This document shows positions 9,476 through 17,140 of a DNA stretch of 64,000 bases, one piece after another. Numbering within the stretch: position 1 is the first letter of the stretch; each line of letters starts with the position of its first letter. The DNA is from Treponema sp. C6A8 (GTDB lineage Bacteria; Spirochaetota; Spirochaetia; Treponematales; Treponemataceae), in assembly GCF_000619925.1 (NCBI RefSeq), contig NZ_JHVB01000001.1, forward strand, positions 62,001 to 126,000, given 5' to 3'. The notes beneath the pieces are model-generated. The model had not been told where the DNA came from, did not search any database, and saw only the letters and a program-made list of their open reading frames with translations. The position numbers and the translations under genes are program-made.

Positions 9476-9548
9476 GGGCGTTGCGGGGTGTCCCCGCATA
9501 AGGGGTAGCCCGCAACGAAGTGCGGGCGCAGGGGAAGGCCTTCCCCTC
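9476..9548. repeat. GC-rich REP-like palindromic element between gltB and gltD
   Basis: The gltB-gltD gap is far richer in G and C than its surroundings and is built from nested palindromes: GTTGCGGG pairs with CCCGCAAC, GGGGTGTCCCC lies inside, and GGGGAAGGCCTTCCCC (9531-9546) is a perfect palindrome. It has no T tract and is followed by the gltD ribosome site. It may lower gltD expression relative to gltB or stabilise the upstream mRNA, as REP elements do elsewhere. Confidence 0.6.
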
Positions 9549-9573
9549 CTTAAAACATCATAGGAGAATTAAT

Positions 9574-11169
9574 ATGGGTAAACCAACTGGATTTATGGAT
9601 TATAAAAGAATTGAAAACGGAAGCTTTGAACCGCTTGATCGTATAAAGAATTTTAAGGAATTTCATCCCGTAATGGAGGATGCTAAGCGCCGCGAACAGG
9701 CTGCCCGCTGTATGAACTGCGGTGTGCCAATGTGTCAGAGTGCAATCCGTCTTGCCGGAATGGTAACAGGCTGTCCTCTTCACAATTATATTCCTGAGTG
9801 GAACGATGCGCTTTACAAAGGTCAGTACGATATGGCTGCCTGGCGCCTTTTAAAAACTTCAAGCTTCCCGGAATTTACAGGCCGGGTTTGTCCTGCCCTG
9901 TGCGAAAAAGCCTGTAACTGTGGAAATCCTGTCTGCGGAGACGGGGCTGTTACAGTTCACGAAAACGAACTTTATATTATAGAAAAGGCTTTTGAATCAG
10001 GTTACATGAAGCCGGAAATCCCGGCTCTTCGAAGCGGTAAAAAGATTGCAGTAATTGGTGCCGGTCCTGCAGGTCTTGCAGCTGCTGACTGGCTCAACCG
10101 CCGTGGTCACAGCGTTACAGTTTACGAGCGCGAAGATAAGGCCGGCGGACTTTTGATGTACGGTATTCCGAACATGAAGCTGGACAAAAAAATTGTTGAA
10201 CGCCGAATTTCCTTGATGAAGGCAGAAGGCGTTGACTTTGTATTCAATGCTGACGTAGGAAAAAATATTTCTGCAGAGCATATCTTAAATCAGTTTGATG
10301 CTGTTGCCCTCTGCTGTGGTGCAAAAAAAGCCCGCGCACTTACTTCGGCTGGTATTTCTGAGCTTAAATCAGAGCGGGAAGGCGCTGCCGGCGGAATGAT
10401 GTTTGCAGTAGACTTCCTTAAAGCCGTTACAAAATGTGTAATTGCAACAACTGGCGCCCTTGAAAAAATCGGAATCAATCCTGCAAACAAGCAGATTGAC
10501 CAGATGCTGCTTCAGGATTTTGGAATTGAAGTTGAAGGTAAACATGTTGTGATTGTAGGCGGTGGTGATACTGGAAACGACTGCTGCGGAACTTCAATCC
10601 GTTTGGGTGCTGCAAGTGTTACTCAGATAGAAATGATGCCATGTCCCCCAAAAGAGCGTGCAGCAAATAATCCGTGGCCACAGTGGCCTAAAGTTCTTAA
10701 AACTGATTACGGTGCCGAAGAATCAATTGCAGTATTCGGTCACGACCCTCGCGTTTATGAAACAACTGTAAAAGAAGTAATCAGTAAAGACGGTCACATT
10801 ACAGCCGTTCGCACTGTAGAAGTTGAATTCAAAGTGATTGACGGAAAGCGCCAGCTTGTAGAACGCGCTGGAACAGAAAAAACTCTTCCCTGTGACCTTC
10901 TTCTTGTTGCCGCAGGCTTTACCGGTTGTGAAGAATATACCGCACAGTCATTCGGTGTTGAACTGGGAGCTCGAGCAACTGTTGCAACTGCCCTTGCTGA
11001 AGGCCAGCAGAAGATTGAAACTTCATTCAGTTCAGATACAGGCTATGCCACATCAGTTTCTAAGGTTTTTGCCGCCGGCGACATGCACCGCGGACAGTCA
11101 CTCGTAGTCTGGGCAATAGCTGAAGGCCGCGAATGCGCACAGGAAATTGATAATTTTCTTTTGAAGTAA
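9574..11169 (+). CDS. gltD: Glutamate synthase (GOGAT), small subunit
   Basis: A 531-residue flavoprotein that passes electrons from NAD(P)H through FAD and 4Fe-4S clusters to the large subunit. The start at 9574 (MGKPTGFMDYKR) has AGGAG 7 bases upstream; an open frame from 9520 runs back into the GC-rich repeat and is rejected. Cysteine clusters for two 4Fe-4S centres appear in CMNCGVPMC and in CPALCEKACNCG. The FAD site is GAGPAGLAAADWL, and the NAD(P)H site is VIVGGGDTGNDC. A final GD motif (AAGDMHRGQSLVVWAI) is typical of the family. It is co-transcribed with gltB and acts as its partner in the cytoplasm. Confidence 0.97.
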   Translation: MGKPTGFMDYKRIENGSFEPLDRIKNFKEFHPVMEDAKRREQAARCMNCGVPMCQSAIRLAGMVTGCPLHNYIPEWNDALYKGQYDMAAWRLLKTSSFPEFTGRVCPALCEKACNCGNPVCGDGAVTVHENELYIIEKAFESGYMKPEIPALRSGKKIAVIGAGPAGLAAADWLNRRGHSVTVYEREDKAGGLLMYGIPNMKLDKKIVERRISLMKAEGVDFVFNADVGKNISAEHILNQFDAVALCCGAKKARALTSAGISELKSEREGAAGGMMFAVDFLKAVTKCVIATTGALEKIGINPANKQIDQMLLQDFGIEVEGKHVVIVGGGDTGNDCCGTSIRLGAASVTQIEMMPCPPKERAANNPWPQWPKVLKTDYGAEESIAVFGHDPRVYETTVKEVISKDGHITAVRTVEVEFKVIDGKRQLVERAGTEKTLPCDLLLVAAGFTGCEEYTAQSFGVELGARATVATALAEGQQKIETSFSSDTGYATSVSKVFAAGDMHRGQSLVVWAIAEGRECAQEIDNFLLK

Positions 11170-11176
11170 TACTTAA

Positions 11177-11743
11177 TTACGAATAGGTTTTTACAACGTT
11201 TTCTGCAACCGAGGTCTTTTTAAGGCCTCGGTTCATTGCTTCTTTTTCTATATAATGGTGAGCTTCCTGCTCTGTCATATTCAAATTCTGCATCAAAAGC
11301 ATCTTGGCCCGGTTTACAAGCTTAATTTCTTCCATTTTATTCTTGAGTTTAGTTGTCTGGCTCGAAAGAATCTGTACTTTATACTGCACGGCAATTGCTG
11401 CCTTAATCATATTGTAAAAATAGAACTGGTCAAAAGGATTTGTTACAGAAATGATTCCGTAGCCTTCTACCCTGTAGCTTACTTCTTCAAAAAAAGCAGG
11501 AGGAGTAAGCAGAAGTATTGTGCTTAGGGAATCTGAAGCATCCAGGACAAAATCAATGCCGTCTCCTTCTGCATAATCTACAAGGATGATGTTGTATACG
11601 CGTTCCGATACCCGGCGTCTTGCTTCATTGAAGTCGCTTAAAATATCAACTTCAAAAAGAGGTGCCATAAGCATAAGGCTTACAATTTGAGAAAGTTTGG
11701 GATCTTTTGTTACAAGTAAAACGCAGTGGCAGTCTTCAATCAT
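11177..11743 (-). CDS. ANTAR-domain response regulator (RNA-binding antiterminator)
   Basis: A 188-residue protein. Residues 5-118 have a receiver fold with Asp56 at the phospho-acceptor place and Thr80 in strand 4. The acidic pair is reduced to one Asp (TKDP), and the invariant Lys of strand 5 is Asn102 (TNPF), so control by phosphorylation is doubtful. Residues about 122-145 form a coiled coil. Residues 134-186 are an ANTAR domain: RAKMLLM (145-151), N-x-T-E-x-E-A (155-161), then A-M-N-R-x-L (169-174). ANTAR proteins bind hexaloop hairpins and block terminators. The gene is last in the operon with pyrG and a short glutamine synthetase, 2 bases after the latter. Six matching leaders lie around it, so its targets are probably these nitrogen genes. 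Confidence 0.9.
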   Translation of the reverse strand: MIEDCHCVLLVTKDPKLSQIVSLMLMAPLFEVDILSDFNEARRRVSERVYNIILVDYAEGDGIDFVLDASDSLSTILLLTPPAFFEEVSYRVEGYGIISVTNPFDQFYFYNMIKAAIAVQYKVQILSSQTTKLKNKMEEIKLVNRAKMLLMQNLNMTEQEAHHYIEKEAMNRGLKKTSVAENVVKTYS

Positions 11744-11745
11744 TT

Positions 11746-12912
11746 TTAGAATCCAAGAACTTTCTTAATGAACGGACTGTTTTCTGCAATCTGACGGGCT
11801 GAATCCAGGGTGTCTGGCAGGGTAGCGCACTTGCAGCTTGTCGTAAATAAGTTTTCCTTTACTTCTGCAGGAGCCTGCAGCTTGTTTTTGATTCCGTCAA
11901 GGGCGGCATAAATCAAAAGGGTAAATACAAGGTAAACATTACATTCACTGTCAGGAGTTCTGATTTCCAGGCGGCTTGCGTTATTGTTTGTAACGGCTGG
12001 AATGCGGATAAAAGTAGAACGGTTTTCAGAACCCCAGGCAATGTATTTTGGTGCCTTGCATGAGCCAAGTCGGTCGTAAGAATTTTCCGTGCAGTTCATG
12101 TAGTAGGTGAGTTCCGAAGCGTGCTTCAAGATTCCTGCAAGTACATTTTCCTTTTTTGCATCATCTGAGCAGGAAAGATTGATGTGAAAGCCGCTTCCTG
12201 CCTTATCTTCAAGAGGTTTTGGAGAAAAATCAGCATAAAGACCTGCGCTAGAAGCTCTTGTGCGGACAATCCATTTAAAAGTTGAAGCATTGTCGGCCGC
12301 TGTAAGGGCATCGGCATAGTGAAAGTCAATTTCGTTCTGACCAGGGCCTTCTTCATGGTGGCTGGCCTCCGGCTGAATGCCCATCTGTTCAAGGGTAAAA
12401 CAGATTTCGCGGCGGATATTTTCACCCTTGTCTTCCGGCGCAATATCCATATAGCTTGCGTTATCAAAAGGAGTTTTTGTAGGCTCTCCATTTTCATCAA
12501 GCTTAAAGAGATAGAATTCAATTTCTGTACCAAAACGGAATTCTACTCCGTACTCATCACGGGCTTTTTTAACTGCATTTGCAAGCAGGGTACGGCAGTC
12601 CTTTTTGTAAGGAGTACCGTCCGGGTGCGAAATTGTACAGAACATTCGCACAACTTTTCCTGTATTAGGACGCCATGGAAGAATTGAAATTGTTGTTGGA
12701 TCCGGGTGAAGAAATAAATCAGATTTTTCCGGACTTTCAAAGCCGTAAATGGCAGAAGCGTCAAAGCTTACTCCGTTTTTAAAAGCCGATTCCAGCTGAC
12801 TGGCCATAATAGAAATATTTTTCTGAACGCCGTGTAAATCAAAAAAAGCAAGACGTACAAATTTTACATCTTCTTCTTCAACATATTCCAAAATTTCACT
12901 TGCTGAATACAT
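11746..12912 (-). CDS. glnA: Glutamine synthetase type I, short form
   Basis: A 388-residue member of the GS-I family, which makes glutamine from glutamate, ammonia and ATP. Active-site motifs are visible: GTEIEFYLF, EEGPGQNEID, GSGFHINLS, YIAWGSENRSTFIRIP, and RLEIRTPDSECNVYLVF near the end. Usual GS-I proteins have about 440-470 residues. The loss is at the C-terminus, and the adenylylation loop of the GS-I-beta group is absent. It may be a genuine GS, a gamma-glutamyl ligase for another amine, or a nitrogen sensor; the near-complete site favours catalysis. It lies 18 bases after pyrG and 2 bases before the ANTAR gene, much like the glnA-nitR pair known in clostridia. Confidence 0.85.
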   Translation of the reverse strand: MYSASEILEYVEEEDVKFVRLAFFDLHGVQKNISIMASQLESAFKNGVSFDASAIYGFESPEKSDLFLHPDPTTISILPWRPNTGKVVRMFCTISHPDGTPYKKDCRTLLANAVKKARDEYGVEFRFGTEIEFYLFKLDENGEPTKTPFDNASYMDIAPEDKGENIRREICFTLEQMGIQPEASHHEEGPGQNEIDFHYADALTAADNASTFKWIVRTRASSAGLYADFSPKPLEDKAGSGFHINLSCSDDAKKENVLAGILKHASELTYYMNCTENSYDRLGSCKAPKYIAWGSENRSTFIRIPAVTNNNASRLEIRTPDSECNVYLVFTLLIYAALDGIKNKLQAPAEVKENLFTTSCKCATLPDTLDSARQIAENSPFIKKVLGF

Positions 12913-12930
12913 AATAACCTCGTATATATT

Positions 12931-14523
12931 TTATAAGCATGCCTTTAAGAATTCAACAAAGAGAGGGCCTGCATTGTTTGGACGGCTTTTGAATTCCGGA
13001 TGGAACTGAACGCCAACGTGGAAGTGGTCTTCAAGTTCAACTGCTTCTACAAGAGTATTATCTGGGGAAGTTCCGCTTATTACAAGACCTGCATTTTCCA
13101 TTTCTGATCTAAAATCATTGTTAAATTCATAGCGGTGGCGGTGGCGTTCTGCAATATTAGAACTGCCGTAGGCTTTTTCCAGTCTTGTGCCCGGAGTAAT
13201 CTTACAAGGATAAGAACCTAGCCTCATGGTTCCGCCCTTAATTACGCCTTCCTGGTCTTTCATAAGGTCAATTACAGTATGTTCGCAAAGTTCGTCAAAT
13301 TCGCGGGAGTTTGCATCCTTGTAGCCCAGGACGCTGCGTGCAAACTCAATTACTGCAATCTGCATTCCAAGACAGATACCGAAATAAGGCAGCTTGCGGG
13401 TGCGGGCATAGCGGCAGGCAGAAATCATTCCTTCAATTCCGCGGTGACCGAATCCGCCCGGCAGAATGATTCCGGCGCAGTCTGCAAAAATCTGTCCGGC
13501 GCTTTCATCTGTTACGCTGTCAGAATCTACCCATTTGATTTTTACGTTTTTACCAACTACAAAGGATGCGTGGTTCAAGGATTCTACAATACTCAAATAA
13601 GAGTCGTGAAGCTTTACATATTTTCCTACAAGGGCAATCTGAACCTGGCCTTTTCGGGCATGAATTGTTTCAACCATTTTTGACCAGTCAGACAGCATGG
13701 GATAATCCTTGCGGGTATTATCAATTCCAATGTCACGGCAGACAACATCATCCATGTTCTGGGCGTGCAGCATAAGAGGAACTTCGTAAAGACTGCGGCA
13801 GGTTGTGTTGTTGATAACGCAGTCTTCTCCCACGTTACAGAAAAGGGAAATCTTTTTACGGATTTCAAGAGGAATCTCTTTATCACAGCGGGCTACAATA
13901 ATATCAGGGTGGATTCCCACAGCCATAAGCTCCTTTACCGAATGCTGGGTTGGCTTTGATTTATATTCGTCCGAACCGCTGATGTAAGGAACAAGACATA
14001 CGTGAATAAAAAGACAGTTGCGGCGGCCTACTTCAAGAGCCAGCTGACGGATTGCTTCAAGGAAAGGCTGGCTTTCAATATCACCGATTGTACCGCCAAT
14101 TTCTACAATGCTTACATCTGCCTGGCTAACTTCTGCATTTTTAAGAATGAAATCCTTAATTTCATTTGTTACGTGAGGAATAATCTGAACTGTCTGTCCA
14201 AGATATTCTCCCTGTCGTTCTTTGTTCAAAACATTCCAGTAAACGCGGCCGCTTGTAAGGTTTGAATATTTTGTAAGGTTTTCATCGATAAAGCGTTCGT
14301 AGTGGCCAAGATCAAGGTCAGTTTCTGCTCCGTCGTCGGTAACAAAAACCTCTCCGTGCTGGAAAGGACTCATAGTACCCGGGTCAACGTTCATATATGG
14401 ATCCAGTTTCTGCGATGCAATTTTAAGCCCGCGGCATTTTAAGAGGCGTCCCAGAGACGCAGCAGTAATTCCTTTTCCAAGCCCCGATACAACTCCACCA
14501 GTTACAAAAATAAATTTAGTCAT
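12931..14523 (-). CDS. pyrG: CTP synthase
   Basis: At 530 residues this is normal length. The enzyme aminates UTP to CTP with glutamine as nitrogen donor. The N-terminal synthetase domain starts 'KFIFVTGGVVSGLGKGITAA' with the P-loop-like GLGKG and the metal-binding DPYMNVDPGTM. The C-terminal class I amidotransferase has the nucleophile in FGICLGMQ and the His/Glu pair in VQFHPEF. GGAG lies before the ATG. It heads the minus-strand operon pyrG-GS-ANTAR and carries the same type of antitermination leader as the glutamine and ammonium genes, which fits its use of glutamine. It is divergent from glnN. Confidence 0.97.
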   Translation of the reverse strand: MTKFIFVTGGVVSGLGKGITAASLGRLLKCRGLKIASQKLDPYMNVDPGTMSPFQHGEVFVTDDGAETDLDLGHYERFIDENLTKYSNLTSGRVYWNVLNKERQGEYLGQTVQIIPHVTNEIKDFILKNAEVSQADVSIVEIGGTIGDIESQPFLEAIRQLALEVGRRNCLFIHVCLVPYISGSDEYKSKPTQHSVKELMAVGIHPDIIVARCDKEIPLEIRKKISLFCNVGEDCVINNTTCRSLYEVPLMLHAQNMDDVVCRDIGIDNTRKDYPMLSDWSKMVETIHARKGQVQIALVGKYVKLHDSYLSIVESLNHASFVVGKNVKIKWVDSDSVTDESAGQIFADCAGIILPGGFGHRGIEGMISACRYARTRKLPYFGICLGMQIAVIEFARSVLGYKDANSREFDELCEHTVIDLMKDQEGVIKGGTMRLGSYPCKITPGTRLEKAYGSSNIAERHRHRYEFNNDFRSEMENAGLVISGTSPDNTLVEAVELEDHFHVGVQFHPEFKSRPNNAGPLFVEFLKACL

Positions 14524-14539
14524 AATAGTATTTTCTCCA

Positions 14540-14602
14540 AAAAAAAGACGCTCATTCCATTTAGCGACAATCTGCCGTTAAATCGAATGAGCGTCTTTGC
14601 TC
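14540..14602 (-). promoter_or_regulatory. ANTAR-type antitermination leader of pyrG operon
   Basis: Read on the minus strand: hairpin 1 is GAGC, hexaloop AAAGAC, GCTC (14602-14589). The terminator stem is a perfect 14-pair match of 14598-14585 with 14557-14544, followed by a T tract and then the GGAG of pyrG. Hairpin 1 overlaps the 5' arm of the terminator. Inside the terminator loop, ATTTA/TAAAT and CGGC/GTCG can form another hairpin. Because the ANTAR gene is third in this operon, the regulator would control itself. Confidence 0.75.
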
Positions 14603-14619
14603 TTCTTTTTTCATTATTA

Positions 14620-14649
14620 TTTATAATGCTTTTGACCGGGGAATGTCAA
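14620..14649 (-). promoter_or_regulatory. Sigma-70-type promoter of pyrG operon
   Basis: On the minus strand, TTGACA (14649-14644) is followed after 18 bases by TATAAA (14625-14620), or after 17 by TTATAA. It is divergent from the glnN promoter, with the two -35 boxes 37 bases apart. Confidence 0.6.
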
Positions 14650-14686
14650 TAAAATTTAAGAAAACTAAAAATTTTTACAAATACTG

Positions 14687-14715
14687 TTGACAGTTTTTTT
14701 TTTAAACTGTATAAA
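14687..14715 (+). promoter_or_regulatory. Sigma-70-type promoter of glnN
   Basis: Perfect TTGACA (14687-14692), a 17-base spacer containing a run of ten T, then TATAAA (14710-14715). The start is expected near 14722, a few bases before the first leader hairpin. Confidence 0.7.
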
Positions 14716-14727
14716 GTGGAATATCAA

Positions 14728-14770
14728 CGGCAATGAGGTCGCAGAAGTAGTACTTTTGCGACCTTTTTTG
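14728..14770 (+). promoter_or_regulatory. First ANTAR-type antitermination leader of glnN
   Basis: Hairpin 1 is CGGC (14728-14731), hexaloop AATGAG (14732-14737), GTCG (14738-14741). The terminator pairs AGGTCGCA (14736-14743) with TGCGACCT (14757-14764), extended inside by AAGT/ACTT, and ends in six T. The two structures exclude each other. A second complete unit follows before the gene. Confidence 0.7.
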
Positions 14771-14797
14771 CTTTTAAAGCAAATTCTGGATATTTAA

Positions 14798-14868
14798 GAC
14801 AAAGGCGTCGACTAATTTTCTGTCCGGTGTACAACGGGCGGTAAATTTCGACGCCTTTTCTTTTTTCA
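14798..14868 (+). promoter_or_regulatory. Second ANTAR-type antitermination leader of glnN
   Basis: A short hairpin GAC (14798-14800), hexaloop AAAGGC (14801-14806), GTC (14807-14809) overlaps a terminator that pairs 14801-14811 with 14848-14858 and runs into TTTTCTTTTTT. Within the terminator loop GTCCG/CGGGC forms another small stem. The three-pair first hairpin is weaker than in the other leaders, but loop and layout agree. Confidence 0.6.
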
Positions 14869-14896
14869 AAAACAATGCAAGGAGAAAAAAATAAAA

Positions 14897-17002
14897 ATGG
14901 ACGAAGTAACTAAAATTTTTGGTGAAAACGTTTTTAATGAAACGGTTATGAAAGCCAGGCTTCCAAAAGAAACCTATAAGCAGCTTATGAAGACTATTGA
15001 AGGCGGCGAAAAACTTGATCCTTCAGTTGCTACAGTTGTTGCTAATGCAATGAAAGACTGGGCTCTGGAAAAGGGGGCAACTCATTTTACCCACTGGTTC
15101 CAGCCTCTTACAGGAATCACTGCAGAAAAGCACGACAGCTTTATCAGCCCTATTGACGGCGGAAAAGTTATCATGGAATTCAGCGGAAAAGAACTTGTTC
15201 AGGGTGAACCTGATGCTTCTTCTTTCCCAAGCGGAGGAATTCGCGCAACATTCGAAGCCCGCGGTTATACAGCATGGGATCCTACATCATTTGCTTTCAT
15301 TAAAGACGGTACTTTGTGCATTCCTACAGCTTTCTGTTCATATACAGGTGAAGCTCTGGATAAAAAGACACCGCTTCTTCGTTCTATGCAGGCAATCAGC
15401 AAGCAGGCTGTACGCGTGCTCAAGCTTTTTGAAGGCAACGAAGCAGTTACAAGCGTAAAAACAACTGTAGGTCCAGAACAGGAATACTTCCTTGTAGACA
15501 AATCTGTTTACGACAAGCGCGAAGACCTTATTTACACTGGCCGCACACTTTTTGGTGCAAAGGCTCCAAAGGGTCAGGAGCTTGAAGATCACTACTTTGG
15601 TATGATTAAGCCTCGCGTTCAGGAATTCATGAAGGACTTGAACAAGGAACTCTGGAAGCTTGGAATCCTTGCAAAAACAGAACATAACGAAGTTGCTCCA
15701 GCTCAGCACGAACTTGCTCCTATCTTCACTACAACAAACATTGCCTGTGACCACAACCAGCTTATGATGGAAATGATGAGAAAGGTTGCAAGCCGCCACG
15801 GAATGGTTTGTCTTCTTCATGAAAAACCATTTGCAGGCGTAAACGGAAGCGGTAAACACAACAACTGGTCAATTTCTACAAACACAGGAAAGAACCTTCT
15901 TGATCCTGGTGCTACTCCAGATCAGAATGCTCAGTTCCTTTTGTTCCTCTGTGCAATCATCAAGGCTGTTGATGAATATCAGGATCTGCTGCGCATTTCT
16001 GTTGCATCTGCCGGAAATGACCACCGTCTTGGAGCTAACGAGGCGCCTCCTGCAATCATTTCAATCTTCCTTGGCGACGAACTTTCTGCAATTCTGGACA
16101 GCATCGAAAAGGGTGTTCCATACGGTAAGCATGAAAAAGAAAAGATGAAGATTGGTGTTACAGTTCTTCCTGAATTCAACAAGGATGCAACAGACCGTAA
16201 CCGTACATCTCCATTTGCCTTCACAGGAAACAAATTCGAGTTCCGTATGCTTGGTTCAAACGAATCAATTGCCTGCGCAAACGTATTCCTCAACACTGTT
16301 GTTGCAGAAGAACTTTCTCAGTTTGCTGACCTTCTTGAAAAATCAAAGGACTTCAAGGCTGACCTTCATGCACTGATCTTGAAGACAATCAAAGAACACA
16401 AGAGAATCATTTTCAACGGAAACGGCTACGATGATTCATGGGTAAAAGAAGCTGAAAAACGCGGACTTTATAACCTTAAATCTACACCAGAAGCTTTACC
16501 ACACATTCTTGATGAAAAGAACGTTAAGGTTTTTGAAAAGTTCGGAGTATACTCAAAGGTTGAGCTTACAAGCCGCTACGAGATTCACAACGAAAACTAC
16601 TCAAAAATCATCAATATTGAAGCTGAAACAATGCTTGAAATGGCAAAAAAAGATATTCTTCCTGCTGCCAGCAAATATGCAAACAAGCTTGCTGAAACAA
16701 TCGGCTTGAAAAAATCTGTCTGCGCTGAATGTGATTCAAGCTACGAGTCAGAAATGCTTAAAAAAGTTTCTGCACTCACAACTTCAATCTATGCAAAAAC
16801 AAGCACTCTTGAAGCCGCTCTTGCAGAGGCAAAAGACGTTGCAGAAAAGGGAGATTCAGGAAAAACAGCCCTCTTCTTCCGCGAAAAAGTTTTTGCCGCA
16901 ATGGGCGAACTTCGTGCCGTTGCAGATGAACTTGAAGTGATTACACCAAAAGAGTTGTGGCCTTTCCCAAGCTACGGCGATTTGTTGTATTCCGTACGCT
17001 AA
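14897..17002 (+). CDS. glnN: Glutamine synthetase type III
   Basis: A 701-residue GS-III, the large dodecameric form found in Bacteroidetes, clostridia and spirochaetes. Diagnostic motifs are [26 protein letters not shown], the His loop in [12 protein letters not shown], and [20 protein letters not shown]. It makes glutamine from glutamate, ammonia and ATP, and with GOGAT forms the main ammonium-assimilation cycle. The start is set by GGAG 12 bases upstream (rather far). Two tandem terminators stand between the promoter and the gene. It is followed by amt, also with its own attenuator, so ammonium uptake and glutamine synthesis can be controlled both together and separately. This is likely the main GS of the cell, given the shortened form at 11.7-12.9 kb. 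Confidence 0.97.
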   Translation: MDEVTKIFGENVFNETVMKARLPKETYKQLMKTIEGGEKLDPSVATVVANAMKDWALEKGATHFTHWFQPLTGITAEKHDSFISPIDGGKVIMEFSGKELVQGEPDASSFPSGGIRATFEARGYTAWDPTSFAFIKDGTLCIPTAFCSYTGEALDKKTPLLRSMQAISKQAVRVLKLFEGNEAVTSVKTTVGPEQEYFLVDKSVYDKREDLIYTGRTLFGAKAPKGQELEDHYFGMIKPRVQEFMKDLNKELWKLGILAKTEHNEVAPAQHELAPIFTTTNIACDHNQLMMEMMRKVASRHGMVCLLHEKPFAGVNGSGKHNNWSISTNTGKNLLDPGATPDQNAQFLLFLCAIIKAVDEYQDLLRISVASAGNDHRLGANEAPPAIISIFLGDELSAILDSIEKGVPYGKHEKEKMKIGVTVLPEFNKDATDRNRTSPFAFTGNKFEFRMLGSNESIACANVFLNTVVAEELSQFADLLEKSKDFKADLHALILKTIKEHKRIIFNGNGYDDSWVKEAEKRGLYNLKSTPEALPHILDEKNVKVFEKFGVYSKVELTSRYEIHNENYSKIINIEAETMLEMAKKDILPAASKYANKLAETIGLKKSVCAECDSSYESEMLKKVSALTTSIYAKTSTLEAALAEAKDVAEKGDSGKTALFFREKVFAAMGELRAVADELEVITPKELWPFPSYGDLLYSVR

Positions 17003-17021
17003 CTTTGTAACAAAACATGTC

Positions 17022-17044
17022 ACCTTCGGGCTTGACCCGAAGGT
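17022..17044 (+). terminator. Hairpin after glnN, possible weak terminator
   Basis: ACCTTCGGG (17022-17030), loop CTTGA, CCCGAAGGT (17036-17044): nine perfect pairs, but no T tract follows. It may stabilise the glnN mRNA end, with read-through into amt decided by the next hairpin. Confidence 0.5.
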
Positions 17045-17053
17045 CTATAAAAA

Positions 17054-17110
17054 GGCAATGGCGCCGCAGAAAGTAATCCCCTTATGGGCTGACTGTCTGC
17101 GGCGTTTTTT
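17054..17110 (+). promoter_or_regulatory. ANTAR-type antitermination leader of amt
   Basis: Hairpin 1 is GGC (17054-17056), hexaloop AATGGC (17057-17062), GCC (17063-17065). The terminator pairs CGCCGCAGA (17062-17070) with TCTGCGGCG (17096-17104) and ends in six T (17105-17110). A CCC/GGG hairpin lies in its loop. No good separate promoter was found between glnN and this site (a TATAAA at 17046 lacks a -35 box), so the leader may act on transcripts coming from glnN. Confidence 0.65.
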
Positions 17111-17140
17111 ATATTTACATCTTTTGAAAAGGAGACACAT

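Noticed and set aside
9520..9573. Extended N-terminus of GltD
   Set aside because: It would translate the GC-rich repeat. The ATG at 9574 has a good ribosome site and gives the family's usual start.
14728..14770. Glutamine riboswitch (glnA motif) before glnN
   Set aside because: The conserved glnA-motif core was not found. The shared element is a protein-type hexaloop overlapping a terminator.
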